From Terrimicrobiaceae bacterium (GTDB taxonomy: Bacteria; Verrucomicrobiota; Verrucomicrobiia; Chthoniobacterales; Terrimicrobiaceae), in assembly GCA_018402345.1 (NCBI GenBank), contig JAGYIV010000011.1, positions 1-64,000 on the forward strand: 64,000 nt of DNA, in the 5' to 3' direction. A program made the position numbers and the translations under genes. Below are positions 55,421 to 64,000 of this stretch, piece after piece (position 1 is the first letter of the stretch; each line of letters opens with the position of its first letter). The notes below the pieces were generated by a model. The model worked only from the letters and a program-made list of their open reading frames with translations, did no database searches and was not told the DNA's origin.

Positions 55421-56380
55421 ATGAAACCACTCGTCACACTTCTCGCCTCCATTGCAGTCAGCGGATCTGCTTTCGCGGCCACCATGACCGTCGATCCTGC
55501 GATTCAATCCTACAAACCGGTCAGCGGCGTTTCCGGAAACGTGAACTCCATCGGATCCGACACGCTCAACAACCTCATGACCCTTTGGGCCGAGGGTTTC
55601 AAAAAAGCCTACCCGAACGTCAACATTCAAATCGAAGGCAAGGGCTCTTCCACCGCCCCGCCCGCTCTCATCGAAGGCACCGCCCAACTCGGACCAATGA
55701 GCCGCCCCATGAAAAGCTCGGAAATCGACGCCTTTGAGAAAAAATTCGGCTACAAGCCCACTGAAGTCCCCGTGGCAGTGGACGCCTTGGCGGTGTTCGT
55801 GAACAAGGATAACCCGATCAAAGGCCTCACAATGAAACAAGTGGACGGCATTTTCTCGAGCAGCCGCAAGTCCGGCGGCGAGGATATCACCACCTGGGGA
55901 CAAGTCGGCCTCACCGGCGATTGGGCCTCGAAGCCCTTCTCGCTTTTCGGCCGCAACAGCGCCTCGGGCACCTACGGATTCTTCAAGGACGAGGCCCTCG
56001 CCAAGGGCGACTTCAAATCCTCTGTCAAAGAACAACCCGGTTCCTCGGCCGTCGTTCAAGGCATCGCCACCGACCTCGGCGCGATCGGTTACTCGGGCAT
56101 CGGCTACAAAACCTCCGACGTCCGCACCGTGCCCCTCGGCGAGACCGAGTCGAACTTCGTCGATGCCACCTACGAGGACTGCGTGAGCGGCGACTACCCG
56201 CTGGCCCGCTTCCTCTACGTCTACGTGAACAAAAAACCGGGCACTCCCATGGACAAGCTCACCCTCGAGTTCCTGAAATACATCCTCTCCAAAGAGGGGC
56301 AGGAGGTCGTGATCAAGGACGGCTATTTCCCGCTCCCAAAGGAAACCGAGCAGGAAGTGCTCTCCCAACTCGCCAACTGA
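55421..56380 (+). CDS. pstS: Phosphate ABC transporter substrate-binding protein
   Basis: 319 aa from [20 protein letters not shown], a clear signal peptide. Phosphate-site text: '[16 protein letters not shown]', '[20 protein letters not shown]', '[13 protein letters not shown]', '[18 protein letters not shown]' and '[16 protein letters not shown]'. It captures orthophosphate in the periplasm for PstCAB. First gene of the pst operon. Confidence 0.96.
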   Translation: MKPLVTLLASIAVSGSAFAATMTVDPAIQSYKPVSGVSGNVNSIGSDTLNNLMTLWAEGFKKAYPNVNIQIEGKGSSTAPPALIEGTAQLGPMSRPMKSSEIDAFEKKFGYKPTEVPVAVDALAVFVNKDNPIKGLTMKQVDGIFSSSRKSGGEDITTWGQVGLTGDWASKPFSLFGRNSASGTYGFFKDEALAKGDFKSSVKEQPGSSAVVQGIATDLGAIGYSGIGYKTSDVRTVPLGETESNFVDATYEDCVSGDYPLARFLYVYVNKKPGTPMDKLTLEFLKYILSKEGQEVVIKDGYFPLPKETEQEVLSQLAN

Positions 56381-56408
56381 TTCACCGGCCGCTTAGTCTC
56401 GACATCGT

Positions 56409-56440
56409 AACAACCTCGCTGTTCACCCGGCGGGGTTGTT
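56409..56440 (+). promoter_or_regulatory. Intercistronic hairpin between pstS and pstC
   Basis: AACAACC (56409-56415) pairs with GGTTGTT (56434-56440). No T run follows, so it more likely stabilises the pstS transcript or attenuates read-through than terminates it outright. This would fit the excess of binding protein over permease common in ABC operons. Confidence 0.55.
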
Positions 56441-56474
56441 CCTCTTAGTTTAGCCAATTCCGAACGACATCCAC

Positions 56475-58772
56475 ATGCCCACGCACGAGAATTTGCCAGA
56501 GCACGCCACAGGACAGAACCGCTTCCGGACCGCCCCCGCGACCTTGTTCATGGACCGCTTCATGACCGTGGCGATCAAAGCCGGCGGCGCACTGGTCATC
56601 ACCTCGGTTCTCGGTATTTTCGTCTTCATCCTCTTGCAAATCTGGCCGCTCTTCGCCCCCGCCAGCGTCGTCGAGGCAAGAAACATCCAACTCCCGGACA
56701 ATAACTACTCGATCATCGGAATCGACGAGTGGGGCGCACTCCCCTTCCTTATGGAGCCGGACGGAAAAATGCTCACCGCCGACTTCGAGACCGGCGAAAT
56801 CCGCAAAATCCCCATCGACTTCGGCGAAAATCCACCGCCCAAGTTCACCGCCACCACCCTGAACAAACGCGAGCAGGACATCATCCTCGGCACCAACGAC
56901 GGCCGCTTCTTTATGGTCTCCCCAAAATACAGCTCGAGCGAGTCCGACGGACGCCAACTCATCACGATCAACCCCAAGGCTTCCCCCGCAGAACCCATCG
57001 GCATCCCCGGGCAACCAGTCCAGACAATCGCCTACGGCGAGTCGGGCTCGCAAAAACTCGTCGTGGCGATCCAACCCGACGGCGACACCAACCGTATTTC
57101 AGCCTCTCTCTACAAACGCAAACGCTCTCTCATGGGAGCGGGCAAAACAGCGCTCGCGGCCTCCTTCGACCTCACCCCGTTGATTCCTGGCACCCCGTCG
57201 AGAATCATCGTTCCCGGCACCGCGGATTCCGTGATCGCCACCACGGCGGATGGCAAGGTCCACTATCTTGTCCAGAATGGCGACAGCGGCTTCTCACTGG
57301 CCCAAACCTTCTCGCCGTTTTCCGATCTGGAAAATCCGGAGATCGCCACCGCAGCGTTTCTTTTCGGCGATGTCTCGATCGTCTTTGGCAGCGAATCAGG
57401 CGCGAACCGCATATTCAGCCTTTACTACCCAGAAGGCGGCGACAAACGCCTCTTCGGTCTCACCCACGAATTTCCGAGCCTCGGAGCACGACCGAATTTC
57501 ATCGCCTCGACCCTCCGCAACAAGGCGTTCCTCCTCGGCGGCGGCAATGCCCTCTCGCTCCGCTACTCCACCACCGACTCGATCCGCTGGGAACAAGGCG
57601 TCCCCTACGATCCGGTGAACGCCGTGATCAGCGGCAAATACCAGCGCATGGCTGTCCTCGACTCGGAGAACAAGCTCCACTTTTTTGAAATCCACGACCC
57701 CCACGCCGACTCGGGCTGGAAGGCCCTCTTCGGCAAGGTGTGGTATGAAGGCTCCTCCGCCCCAAAGTGGGAATGGCAAAGCACCGGTGGCAGCGATGAC
57801 TTCGAGCCGAAATACTCCCTCATTCCCCTCATCTTCGGCACCCTCAAAGGCACGCTCTACGCCATGGTCTTCGCCGTGCCGATCGCCCTCCTCGCCGCCC
57901 TCTACACCTCGCAGTTCCTCGATCCCGGCTCCCGCGCCATGATCAAGCCGGTCATGGAAATCATGGCCTCCCTCCCCTCGGTCGTTCTAGGCTTCCTCGC
58001 GGCGATCTACATCGCCCCCCTCATCGAGGACGAAGTGCCCTCCCTTCTTCTCGTTGCCGCCGGACTCCCGATCATCGCGGCATCCATCGGATTCGTCTGG
58101 AGCCGCCTCCCGATCGAATTTCGCAAATTCATCCCCGCCGGCCGCGAGTGGATCGTCTTCCTCCCCGTTCTTTTGGGAAGCGGCGCCTTCCTCTGGAGCC
58201 TTGGCCCGGCCTTCGAGGCCATCGCCTTCGCCGTCACCGATCCCGCCACCGGGCAGCGCGTCGGCGATTTCCGCGCCTGGTGGCCCGCCGCCACAGGCAG
58301 CACATTCGACCAGCGAAACTCGCTTGTCGTGGGATTCATGATGGGATTCGCCGTCATCCCGATCATTTTCACCATCACCGAGGATGCCCTCTCAAATGTC
58401 CCGAAATCCCTCCTCACCGCCTCCATGGCCTGCGGGGCCAGCCGCTGGCAGACCGCCCTGCGCATCGTCCTCCCCACCGCCTCGGCGGGAATCTTCTCGG
58501 CCCTCATGATCGGCCTTGGGCGCGCCGTCGGTGAAACGATGATCGTCGTCATGGCCACCGGAAACACCCCAATCATGGAGTGGAACATCTTCTCGGGCAT
58601 GCGCACGCTTTCGGCGAACATCGCCGTGGAACTTCCCGAAGCCCCCCACCACAGCACCCTCTACCGCACCCTCTTCCTCGGTGCCATGGTGCTCTTCCTG
58701 CTCACGTTTGCCGTCAACACCGTCGCTGAAATCCTCCGCCAGCGCCTCCGCGAGAAATTCAAGACCGTCTAG
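56475..58772 (+). CDS. pstC: Phosphate ABC transporter permease PstC, long form
   Basis: 765 aa, more than twice the classic ~320. After the first helix (VITSVLGIFVFILLQIWPLF) a ~380-residue beta-rich region with repeats such as 'DSVIATTADGKVHYLVQNGD' and 'KYQRMAVLDSENKLHFFEIH' suggests a beta-propeller. The permease core starts about residue 450 ('GTLYAMVFAVPIALLAALYT') and has the EAA-type loop 'LTASMACGASRWQTALRIVL'. Long PstC forms are known in several Gram-negatives. It pairs with the equally extended PstA. Confidence 0.92.
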   Translation: MPTHENLPEHATGQNRFRTAPATLFMDRFMTVAIKAGGALVITSVLGIFVFILLQIWPLFAPASVVEARNIQLPDNNYSIIGIDEWGALPFLMEPDGKMLTADFETGEIRKIPIDFGENPPPKFTATTLNKREQDIILGTNDGRFFMVSPKYSSSESDGRQLITINPKASPAEPIGIPGQPVQTIAYGESGSQKLVVAIQPDGDTNRISASLYKRKRSLMGAGKTALAASFDLTPLIPGTPSRIIVPGTADSVIATTADGKVHYLVQNGDSGFSLAQTFSPFSDLENPEIATAAFLFGDVSIVFGSESGANRIFSLYYPEGGDKRLFGLTHEFPSLGARPNFIASTLRNKAFLLGGGNALSLRYSTTDSIRWEQGVPYDPVNAVISGKYQRMAVLDSENKLHFFEIHDPHADSGWKALFGKVWYEGSSAPKWEWQSTGGSDDFEPKYSLIPLIFGTLKGTLYAMVFAVPIALLAALYTSQFLDPGSRAMIKPVMEIMASLPSVVLGFLAAIYIAPLIEDEVPSLLLVAAGLPIIAASIGFVWSRLPIEFRKFIPAGREWIVFLPVLLGSGAFLWSLGPAFEAIAFAVTDPATGQRVGDFRAWWPAATGSTFDQRNSLVVGFMMGFAVIPIIFTITEDALSNVPKSLLTASMACGASRWQTALRIVLPTASAGIFSALMIGLGRAVGETMIVVMATGNTPIMEWNIFSGMRTLSANIAVELPEAPHHSTLYRTLFLGAMVLFLLTFAVNTVAEILRQRLREKFKTV

Positions 58773-58775
58773 CCC

Positions 58776-60426
58776 ATGGCCTCCGATTCACCCAACGACC
58801 TCACACGCACCTCCGCGGCTCCCGGCGAACCTTTCGTCTGGATCACCGCCATGGGCCTCTCGATCGGCCTCCTCATGGTTGTCGGTCTCCTCGGCATCAT
58901 TGTGGCCAACGGCCTGCCAGTCTTCTGGCCGAACCGCGTCGTCGAGGTGACCCTCAAGCCGGGCGTCGCCAATCCCGTGCCAAACGCCGGCGACACCATC
59001 ACCGGCGAACTCGTCCAGACCCGCACCAAGCGCATCCCGATCCTCGGGCCCGACGGAACAAGCATCGAGGATCAAAAGGAGGTCCAATTCTACATCGGCA
59101 ACAAAGATGCCTACGGCATCAACTTCGTCTTCGCCAACCGGGCGGACATCGCCTCCATGCAGGAACCGAAGGACATCTACCGCATCGAACGCCTCGAATA
59201 CGGCATCGCCTTCGGCTACCCCCGCGAACTCGTCCTCGCCAATGGCTCGACCATCGCCGCGCAATCCCCGGAGTTCTCAAAATCCCTTGCCGCGCTTGTC
59301 GCCGAGACCACCGCCAGACGACACGACATCGAACAAATCGAAAAACGTGACATCGGAGCCATCAACACCCGCCTCACCGACCTGCGCGTCAGCTCCGATA
59401 AGAATGCGGATGCCGAGATCGCCTCACTGAACGCACGCTACGACACCCTCGCGGCCGAGGCCCGCGCCCTGCGCGCGGAACAATCCGCCAACACCCTCGT
59501 CTACGCCACCCCGACCGGCGTGGAGCGCCGCCTCCCAATCGGCGACATCGTTTCCTACTCCCTCCCAAACCAACTTGGACTCCTCCAACAGGCGGGCTTG
59601 TTCGTTCACAACATCTGGAATTTCCTCAGCGAGGATCCGCGGGAGGCGAATACCGAGGGCGGCATTTTCCCGGCGATTTTCGGCACGTTTGTCATGACCC
59701 TTCTCATGAGCGTCGCCGTGGTTCCCTTCGGCGTCATCGCGGCCATCTACCTCCGCGAATACGCCAAGCAGGGCCTCTTTGTCCGCTCGGTCCGCATCGC
59801 GGTGAACAACCTCGCAGGCGTTCCCTCCATCGTCTTCGGCGTCTTCGGACTCGGCTTCTTCGTTTACTTTGTCGGCGGCACGATCGACAGCCTCCTCTTC
59901 TCGGACTACCTCCCCACGCCCACCTTCGGCACCGGCAGGCATCCTCTGGGCGGCATTCACCCTCGCCCTCATGACCGTTCCAGTCGTCATTGTGGCCACC
60001 GAGGAGGCCATGGCCGCCGTGCCGCGCGGCATGCGCGAGGGCTCGCTCTCCTGCGGCGCCTCAAAATGGCAAACCATCCGCCATATCGTCCTCCCCGCAT
60101 CGCTTCCGGGCATCCTCACCGGTCTCATCCTCGCCATGGCTCGCGGCGCCGGCGAGGTCGCTCCCCTCATGCTCGTCGGAGTGGTCAAACTCGCCCCGAG
60201 CCTCCCGGTGGACTCCGAGTTTCCGTTTTTCCACTTCGAGCGCAAATTCATGCACCTCGGCTTCCATATCTACGACCTCGGCTTCCAATCGCCGGACTCC
60301 GAAGCCGCAAAACCAATGGTCTTTGCAACCACTCTTCTGCTTATTCTTCTCGTTGTCGTCCTGAATCTTGCCGCTATCCTCATTCGTGAAAAACTTCGCA
60401 AGAAATTCTCCACTGGAGCGTTCTAA
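58776..60426 (+). pseudogene. pstA: Phosphate ABC transporter permease PstA, long form, frameshifted
   Basis: The first helix and a ~230-residue extracytoplasmic insert ('NKDAYGINFVFANRADIASM', a coiled-coil-like 'AETTARRHDIEQIEKRD') recall the DUF3333-type N-terminus of long PstA. The permease core runs normally through 'VPSIVFGVFGLGFFVYFVGG' to 'PTPTFGTG'. The frame is then lost and resumes as 'GILWAAFTLALMTVPVVIVA', with the EAA loop 'EGSLSCGASKWQTIRHIVLP', to 60426. Removing the A at 59937 restores a ~549-aa protein. In an otherwise intact operon this looks like a sequence error. Confidence 0.88.
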
Positions 60427-60459
60427 CCAATCCGCACATCCCAACCCTTCCACCCAACC

Positions 60460-61242
60460 GTGACCACCAACACCTTGAAACAGCCCCGACCGGACTTCAT
60501 TAACATCCGGGACTTCAGCTTCTTCTACGGAAAAAAACAGGCCCTTTTCAATATCTCCATGGAAATCCCGGAGCGGCAAGTCACGGCGTTCATCGGCCCT
60601 TCAGGCTGCGGAAAATCTACCCTCCTGCGCAATCTCAACCGCATGAACGACCTCATCGATGACATCCACCACGAGGGAGACATCGTCATTCATGACAAAA
60701 GCATCTACGACCCCCACATCGAAGTCATCTCCCTCCGCAAACGCGTGGGCATGGTCTTCCAAAAATCCAACCCCTTCCCGAAATCAATCTACGAAAACGT
60801 GGTCTACCCTCTCCGCGTCGCCGGTCAGAACAAAAAACACATCCTCGACGAAACCGTGGAACGCAGCCTCCGCGGAGCCGCCCTTTGGGACGAGGTCAAG
60901 GACCGCCTCCACGAAAGCGCCCTCAGCCTCTCGGGCGGCCAGATGCAACGCCTCTGCATCGCCCGCGCCATCGCCAACCGCCCCGAAATCCTTCTCATGG
61001 ACGAACCCTGCTCCGCACTTGACCCCATTGCCACCGTCAAGGTCGAGGAGTTGATTCGCAAACTCAAAGAGGAATTCACCATCGTCATCGTCACCCACAA
61101 CATGCAACAGGCCACCCGCTGCTCGGACCGAACCGCCTTTTTCTATCTCGGCAAACTCATCGAGTTCGACATCACCCAGAAAATCTTCTCAAATCCGTCC
61201 TCGAAACAAACCGAAGACTACATCACCGGCAGGTTCGGTTGA
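60460..61242 (+). CDS. pstB: Phosphate ABC transporter ATP-binding protein
   Basis: 260 aa with a GTG start. Walker A '[20 protein letters not shown]' is the PstB-specific form. Q-loop '[20 protein letters not shown]', signature '[14 protein letters not shown]', Walker B '[14 protein letters not shown]', H-switch '[10 protein letters not shown]'. 'YITGRFG' is the usual PstB ending. It powers phosphate import through PstCA. Confidence 0.97.
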   Translation: MTTNTLKQPRPDFINIRDFSFFYGKKQALFNISMEIPERQVTAFIGPSGCGKSTLLRNLNRMNDLIDDIHHEGDIVIHDKSIYDPHIEVISLRKRVGMVFQKSNPFPKSIYENVVYPLRVAGQNKKHILDETVERSLRGAALWDEVKDRLHESALSLSGGQMQRLCIARAIANRPEILLMDEPCSALDPIATVKVEELIRKLKEEFTIVIVTHNMQQATRCSDRTAFFYLGKLIEFDITQKIFSNPSSKQTEDYITGRFG

Positions 61243-61288
61243 TCTGTCCCTCAAACGCCCCCACTGACTTCCCGTTATTTTTCACCAA

Positions 61289-61975
61289 ATGGAGTCCGCC
61301 CGCCACATCCTCACCAACTTCGAATCCGCCCTCGAAAACCTCCGCAAGGATGTTCTCATGATGTCCAGCTTCTTCCAGCGAAGCCTCGAAAACGCCCGCA
61401 AGGGCCTCTTCGAACGCGACGAGGACTGGTGCAACACCGTGATCGTGGATGACGAGGAAATCGACACCCTCGAAATCCAAGTCGACACCGAGGGCATGGA
61501 CATCATGCTCCGCTACCACCCCTTCGCCTCCGATCTGCGCAATGTGATCCTGGCCATGAAAACCAGCGTCAATATCGAGCGCGCCGCCGACCAATCCGTA
61601 GGCATCGCCCGCCGCGCCCGCAAACTCTGCGCCCTCCAGGCCATTCCCGACACTGCCCGCATCCAGCCCATGTATCAACACGCCATGGCCATGTTCGCGG
61701 ATGCCATGAAAGCCTACACCGACGGCGACCCGACCCTCTCGGAAACCCTCAAGCCCCGCGACAAGGAACTCGACGAGATGAACCGCGAGTTTGCCGAGTC
61801 GATCACCACCCTCATGCCCACACATCCCGACTCCATCCGCGGCATGCTCGAACTCATCTTCATCGCACGCTGCCTGGAGCGCATCGGCGATCTCGCGAAA
61901 AATATCGCCGAGGACACCATCTACGCGGTCAGCGTCAAGGACATCCGCCACACGAATCCGGCGGTTCCCCGTTAG
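61289..61975 (+). CDS. phoU: Phosphate transport system regulator PhoU
   Basis: 228 aa, all-helical double repeat. 'NTVIVDDEEIDTLEIQVDTE' and 'HPFASDLRNVILAMKTSVNI' followed by 'ERAADQSVGIARRA' are the first metal-binding E/D-x3-D motif region. 'LEMNREFAESI'-like text and 'FIARCLERIGDLAKNIAEDT' form the second. It links Pst activity to the PhoR/PhoB two-component system and prevents toxic phosphate uptake. Last gene of the operon. Confidence 0.95.
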   Translation: MESARHILTNFESALENLRKDVLMMSSFFQRSLENARKGLFERDEDWCNTVIVDDEEIDTLEIQVDTEGMDIMLRYHPFASDLRNVILAMKTSVNIERAADQSVGIARRARKLCALQAIPDTARIQPMYQHAMAMFADAMKAYTDGDPTLSETLKPRDKELDEMNREFAESITTLMPTHPDSIRGMLELIFIARCLERIGDLAKNIAEDTIYAVSVKDIRHTNPAVPR

Positions 61976-61999
61976 CCGAGCCGTCCCAAAAGGTTTCTC

Positions 62000-62557
62000 C
62001 TACTTGCGCCCGTAATCCTTCTGGCGCAGGAATGCCGTCGCCAGATCCGCGGCACTTCGGAGATTCGATTCATCAAACTCAGCTTCCTTGGCGGCGGTCT
62101 TGAGAGGACGCTCGGACTGCTCGGCCAACTTCTGGGTGATCCCGCGGATACGGCGTCCGAGCGTCGAGGCAAGACCGATCATGAGCACGATCCCCGCCGC
62201 ATGGTGCGTGTTCAAAAACTCCTCCAACCGCTCGCGGGTGATCTCCCAGTAGTGCGAGGGCTCCGAAGCGACCACCGAACACATGGCACTCGAGGGATCG
62301 AAAATATCGACCTCGCCGATCCACTCCCCGCAGTTGATTGTTCCCAGCAACACCTCGTCGCTGTCGTTTCGACGCCGCGCCTCGAACGTGCCGCTGATCA
62401 CACAGAAGAGCCTGCCGTGTGGCTTCCCTTGCGTGATCAAGACCGTGCCGGCGGGCGCGACATGAAAGGTCCCGTGGGAACCCAATACCTCCCGGGAGTC
62501 GTTGTCCAAATTAGCGGTGATTCCTGCGCTGGGCAGACTTGTGGCAAGTGGCGGCAT
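62000..62557 (-). CDS. Cyclic nucleotide-binding domain protein without DNA-binding domain
   Basis: 185 aa from MPPLATSLPSAG. 'HVAPAGTVLITQGKPHGRLF', 'VISGTFEARRRNDSDEVLLG' and 'INCGEWIGEVDIFDPSSAMC' are the cNMP_binding beta-roll with a phosphate-binding-cassette-like turn, but the canonical R-x-A/S is replaced by S-S-A. The C-terminal helix ('LMIGLASTLGRRIRGITQKL') follows, yet no helix-turn-helix. It may be a dimeric sensor rather than a Crp-type regulator. Convergent with phoU. Confidence 0.82.
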   Translation of the reverse strand: MPPLATSLPSAGITANLDNDSREVLGSHGTFHVAPAGTVLITQGKPHGRLFCVISGTFEARRRNDSDEVLLGTINCGEWIGEVDIFDPSSAMCSVVASEPSHYWEITRERLEEFLNTHHAAGIVLMIGLASTLGRRIRGITQKLAEQSERPLKTAAKEAEFDESNLRSAADLATAFLRQKDYGRK

Positions 62558-62646
62558 AGACACCCGATCATCCAAGTGGCACCGCATCGGTCAAGACGGC
62601 AAACCCTCCGACCCTGAAAAAATGCGACAAAGCAACAGCCCCGGAC

Positions 62647-63687
62647 TCACCTCGGAGGGGAGACAAGAAGCGAGTTGATAAGTTGCATGTAACTATGCCT
62701 CGCATTGATCGATCGCAACACCCCACGCTGGTCGATCAAAAATACCGTCGGCAGCGCATTGATCCCGCATGCCCTGGCGAGTGGTGAGTCCCAGCCTTTT
62801 CCATCGAACCCCATCGGCCAATTGGGCACCCCAAGCTGCCGCAACGCCCCGTCAACCACCCCTCGATCGGTATCAAGCGCGATGCCGACCACCGCGATCT
62901 TGCCGGCGGGCAACGTGGCAAGCGCACGGCGAAAATCCCTCATCCACAAAATCGACGGTATCGATTCGGCCGACCAGAACACCAGCACACCCACCCGCCC
63001 GCGCATGGATGCCGTCCGGAAGACTCCCCCGTCGAGCAACTGGAATTTGCGGTCGAACGGCTTCCCAAGCAGGTCCAGACGCCTCAAATCATCCGCGATG
63101 CGGGCCTTCAGCGCGGCATCGACAGGATACCCGGCAGCGCGTTCGAGCAACTCCCTTTTCAACCGCGGATCCTCATCGCAGATCGTGGCCACCTCGACCA
63201 AAAGTCTCGGCACGCGCGGATCACGCGGATACCTCCCCTCGAAATTCCTGGCGGCATTCACGAAATCCCCGCGTCTCCCAGCCTCCATGCCGTCGAGGCT
63301 TTGCATCAACAGACACACCCGCCGGAACCCAGCCTCGGCGCGCTGTTCACGGGAAATCGATTCATCGCTCTCGATCGCGGAAAACCGCCGCATCGCGTCG
63401 TCGATCCGCGATTGCTTCCCGTCGATCTTGCCGGAAGTGGCCTGCAGCGACGCGAGGCGAATCCGCGCATCCACCACCCGCACATCACCCGGGTGCCTCT
63501 CCACGAACTCCTCGAGCGCACGACGTTGCCTGGACAGATGCGACACAGCCTGGGCTTTCGCCTCCTCCATGCTCGTCGGGTTTGCGGCGGGCCCCTTGTC
63601 GAGCGCCACCACAGCCTCCCAATCAGAATCAGGTGACGCCATGGCGACGGATACCGCCGCCAAAATCACCGCCAGCGCAACCCTCAT
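62647..63687 (-). CDS. Secreted thioredoxin-fold (TlpA/redoxin-like) protein lacking active-site cysteines
   Basis: 346 aa with a signal peptide (MRVALAVILAAVSVAMASP). Residues ~45-200 are helical, TPR-like ('RQRRALEEFVERHPGDVRVV', 'EGRYPRDPRVPRLLVEVATI'). The C-terminal part is a TlpA/AhpC-TSA fold ('LDLLGKPFDRKFQLLDGGVF', 'ALPTVFLIDQRGVLRSINAR' with the cis-Pro loop). Where a W-C-x-x-C should stand there is 'LVFWSAESIPSILWMRDF', so neither Cys is present and no dithiol activity is expected. It overlaps the upstream nuclease-like gene (ATGA). Confidence 0.82.
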   Translation of the reverse strand: MRVALAVILAAVSVAMASPDSDWEAVVALDKGPAANPTSMEEAKAQAVSHLSRQRRALEEFVERHPGDVRVVDARIRLASLQATSGKIDGKQSRIDDAMRRFSAIESDESISREQRAEAGFRRVCLLMQSLDGMEAGRRGDFVNAARNFEGRYPRDPRVPRLLVEVATICDEDPRLKRELLERAAGYPVDAALKARIADDLRRLDLLGKPFDRKFQLLDGGVFRTASMRGRVGVLVFWSAESIPSILWMRDFRRALATLPAGKIAVVGIALDTDRGVVDGALRQLGVPNWPMGFDGKGWDSPLARACGINALPTVFLIDQRGVLRSINARHSYMQLINSLLVSPPR

Positions 63688-64000
63688 TTCCCGAGCTTGA
63701 GCGTGGTGAAAAGCGGGCGATGGTCACTGGCCAACTCCCAATCCTTGCCATCCCCGATTCCGCTCGTGGAGGGAACCACCGCGGGCCAGAGCGCCTCCGA
63801 GACCATAAAAAAATCAATCCGGGAATAAATGTCGGCAAAGGCCCAGTAGTGCGTCCATGTCTCGCCTCGGTCATCCGCCAGCGGAATCTCCCGCAGACTC
63901 GCGCGCCCTCCCTTCGGCCCTGCGATGTGCCTCACCGGAAACTCGTTCTTGGTGTCGTTCAGATCGCCGAAAAGCAGGACCTTCTCTGCGGGATTCTCCT
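63684..64000 (-). CDS. Endonuclease/exonuclease/phosphatase family protein, C-terminal part
   Basis: Partial: the gene runs off the right end of the window. Visible are 'VLLFGDLNDTKNEFPVR' (G-D-x-N-D, metal/phosphate site), 'IYSRIDFFMVSEAL' (R-I-D-x-x-x) and the C-terminal 'ELASDHRPLFTTLKLG' with the catalytic S-D-H. These define the EEP superfamily, which includes DNases, sphingomyelinases and phosphatases. The substrate class cannot be told from this part. Its TGA overlaps the start of the thioredoxin-fold gene. Confidence 0.9.
   Translation of the reverse strand, partial: ENPAEKVLLFGDLNDTKNEFPVRHIAGPKGGRASLREIPLADDRGETWTHYWAFADIYSRIDFFMVSEALWPAVVPSTSGIGDGKDWELASDHRPLFTTLKLGK

Overview
The window is about 57-60% GC, densely coded and bacterial. 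Two secreted proteins built from a Trp-Ala/Asp-Pro repeat, a menaquinone operon (menB-menA-menC-menE), FabV, long-form PstC/PstA and many TGATG/ATGA overlaps suggest Verrucomicrobiota. That placement is an inference from gene content: no rRNA or marker phylogeny was possible. No tRNA, rRNA or CRISPR array was seen.

Layout. (1) 1-7.1 kb is an accessory island, all on the minus strand: an Abi/HEPN gene with a 58-aa partner, an ORF6N protein, a RhuM protein, a frameshifted KilA-N protein, then a tight trio DUF4236 / truncated DUF1016 / NYN nuclease. The spacers hold dispersed repeats, and the right edge holds a remnant of a group II intron (domain V is clear). (2) 7.1-18.6 kb is core metabolism and transport: coaB, purH, fabV, an ADP-ribosylglycohydrolase, an amino-acid ABC transporter, corA, a porin and a PiT phosphate transporter. 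(3) 18.7-21.6 kb holds a 992-bp insert with a nucleotidyltransferase-like gene pair. It is bounded by perfect 103-bp direct repeats that duplicate the 3' end of an old-yellow-enzyme gene. (4) 21.7-25.6 kb: hisC, mnmE and an MFS transporter. (5) 25.8-29.4 kb: secreted repeat proteins and a small secreted protein with a strong terminator. (6) 29.4-38.1 kb: a surface-polysaccharide locus with initiating sugar transferase, FlaA1-type dehydratase, two Wzy/WaaL-like proteins with long C-terminal repeat tails, an epimerase and a GT2. (7) 38.2-48.6 kb: a KsgA-NUDIX fusion, a methyltransferase, a serine hydrolase, a cupin, a glycosidase-like lipoprotein, the men operon and hemW. (8) 48.7-55.4 kb: guaB, an oligopeptide-type binding protein, psd-pssA, DUF1802 and a PHP phosphoesterase. 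(9) 55.4-62 kb: a complete pstSCAB-phoU operon preceded by a three-half-site Pho-box-like array. (10) The right end holds a cNMP-binding protein, a cysteine-free thioredoxin-fold protein and a partial endonuclease/exonuclease/phosphatase.

Eight small indels interrupt seven otherwise good genes (ORF6N twice; KilA-N, ADP-ribosylglycohydrolase, ABC binding protein-permease, porin, PiT and PstA once each). Most lie in or beside short homopolymers or repeats. Sequencing or assembly error is the simplest explanation for those in core genes. The compensating pair in ORF6N is more interesting.

The most unusual items are the 103-bp-duplication insert, the overlapping defence-like gene clusters of the left island, the group II intron remnant, the KsgA-NUDIX fusion and the Pho-box array.
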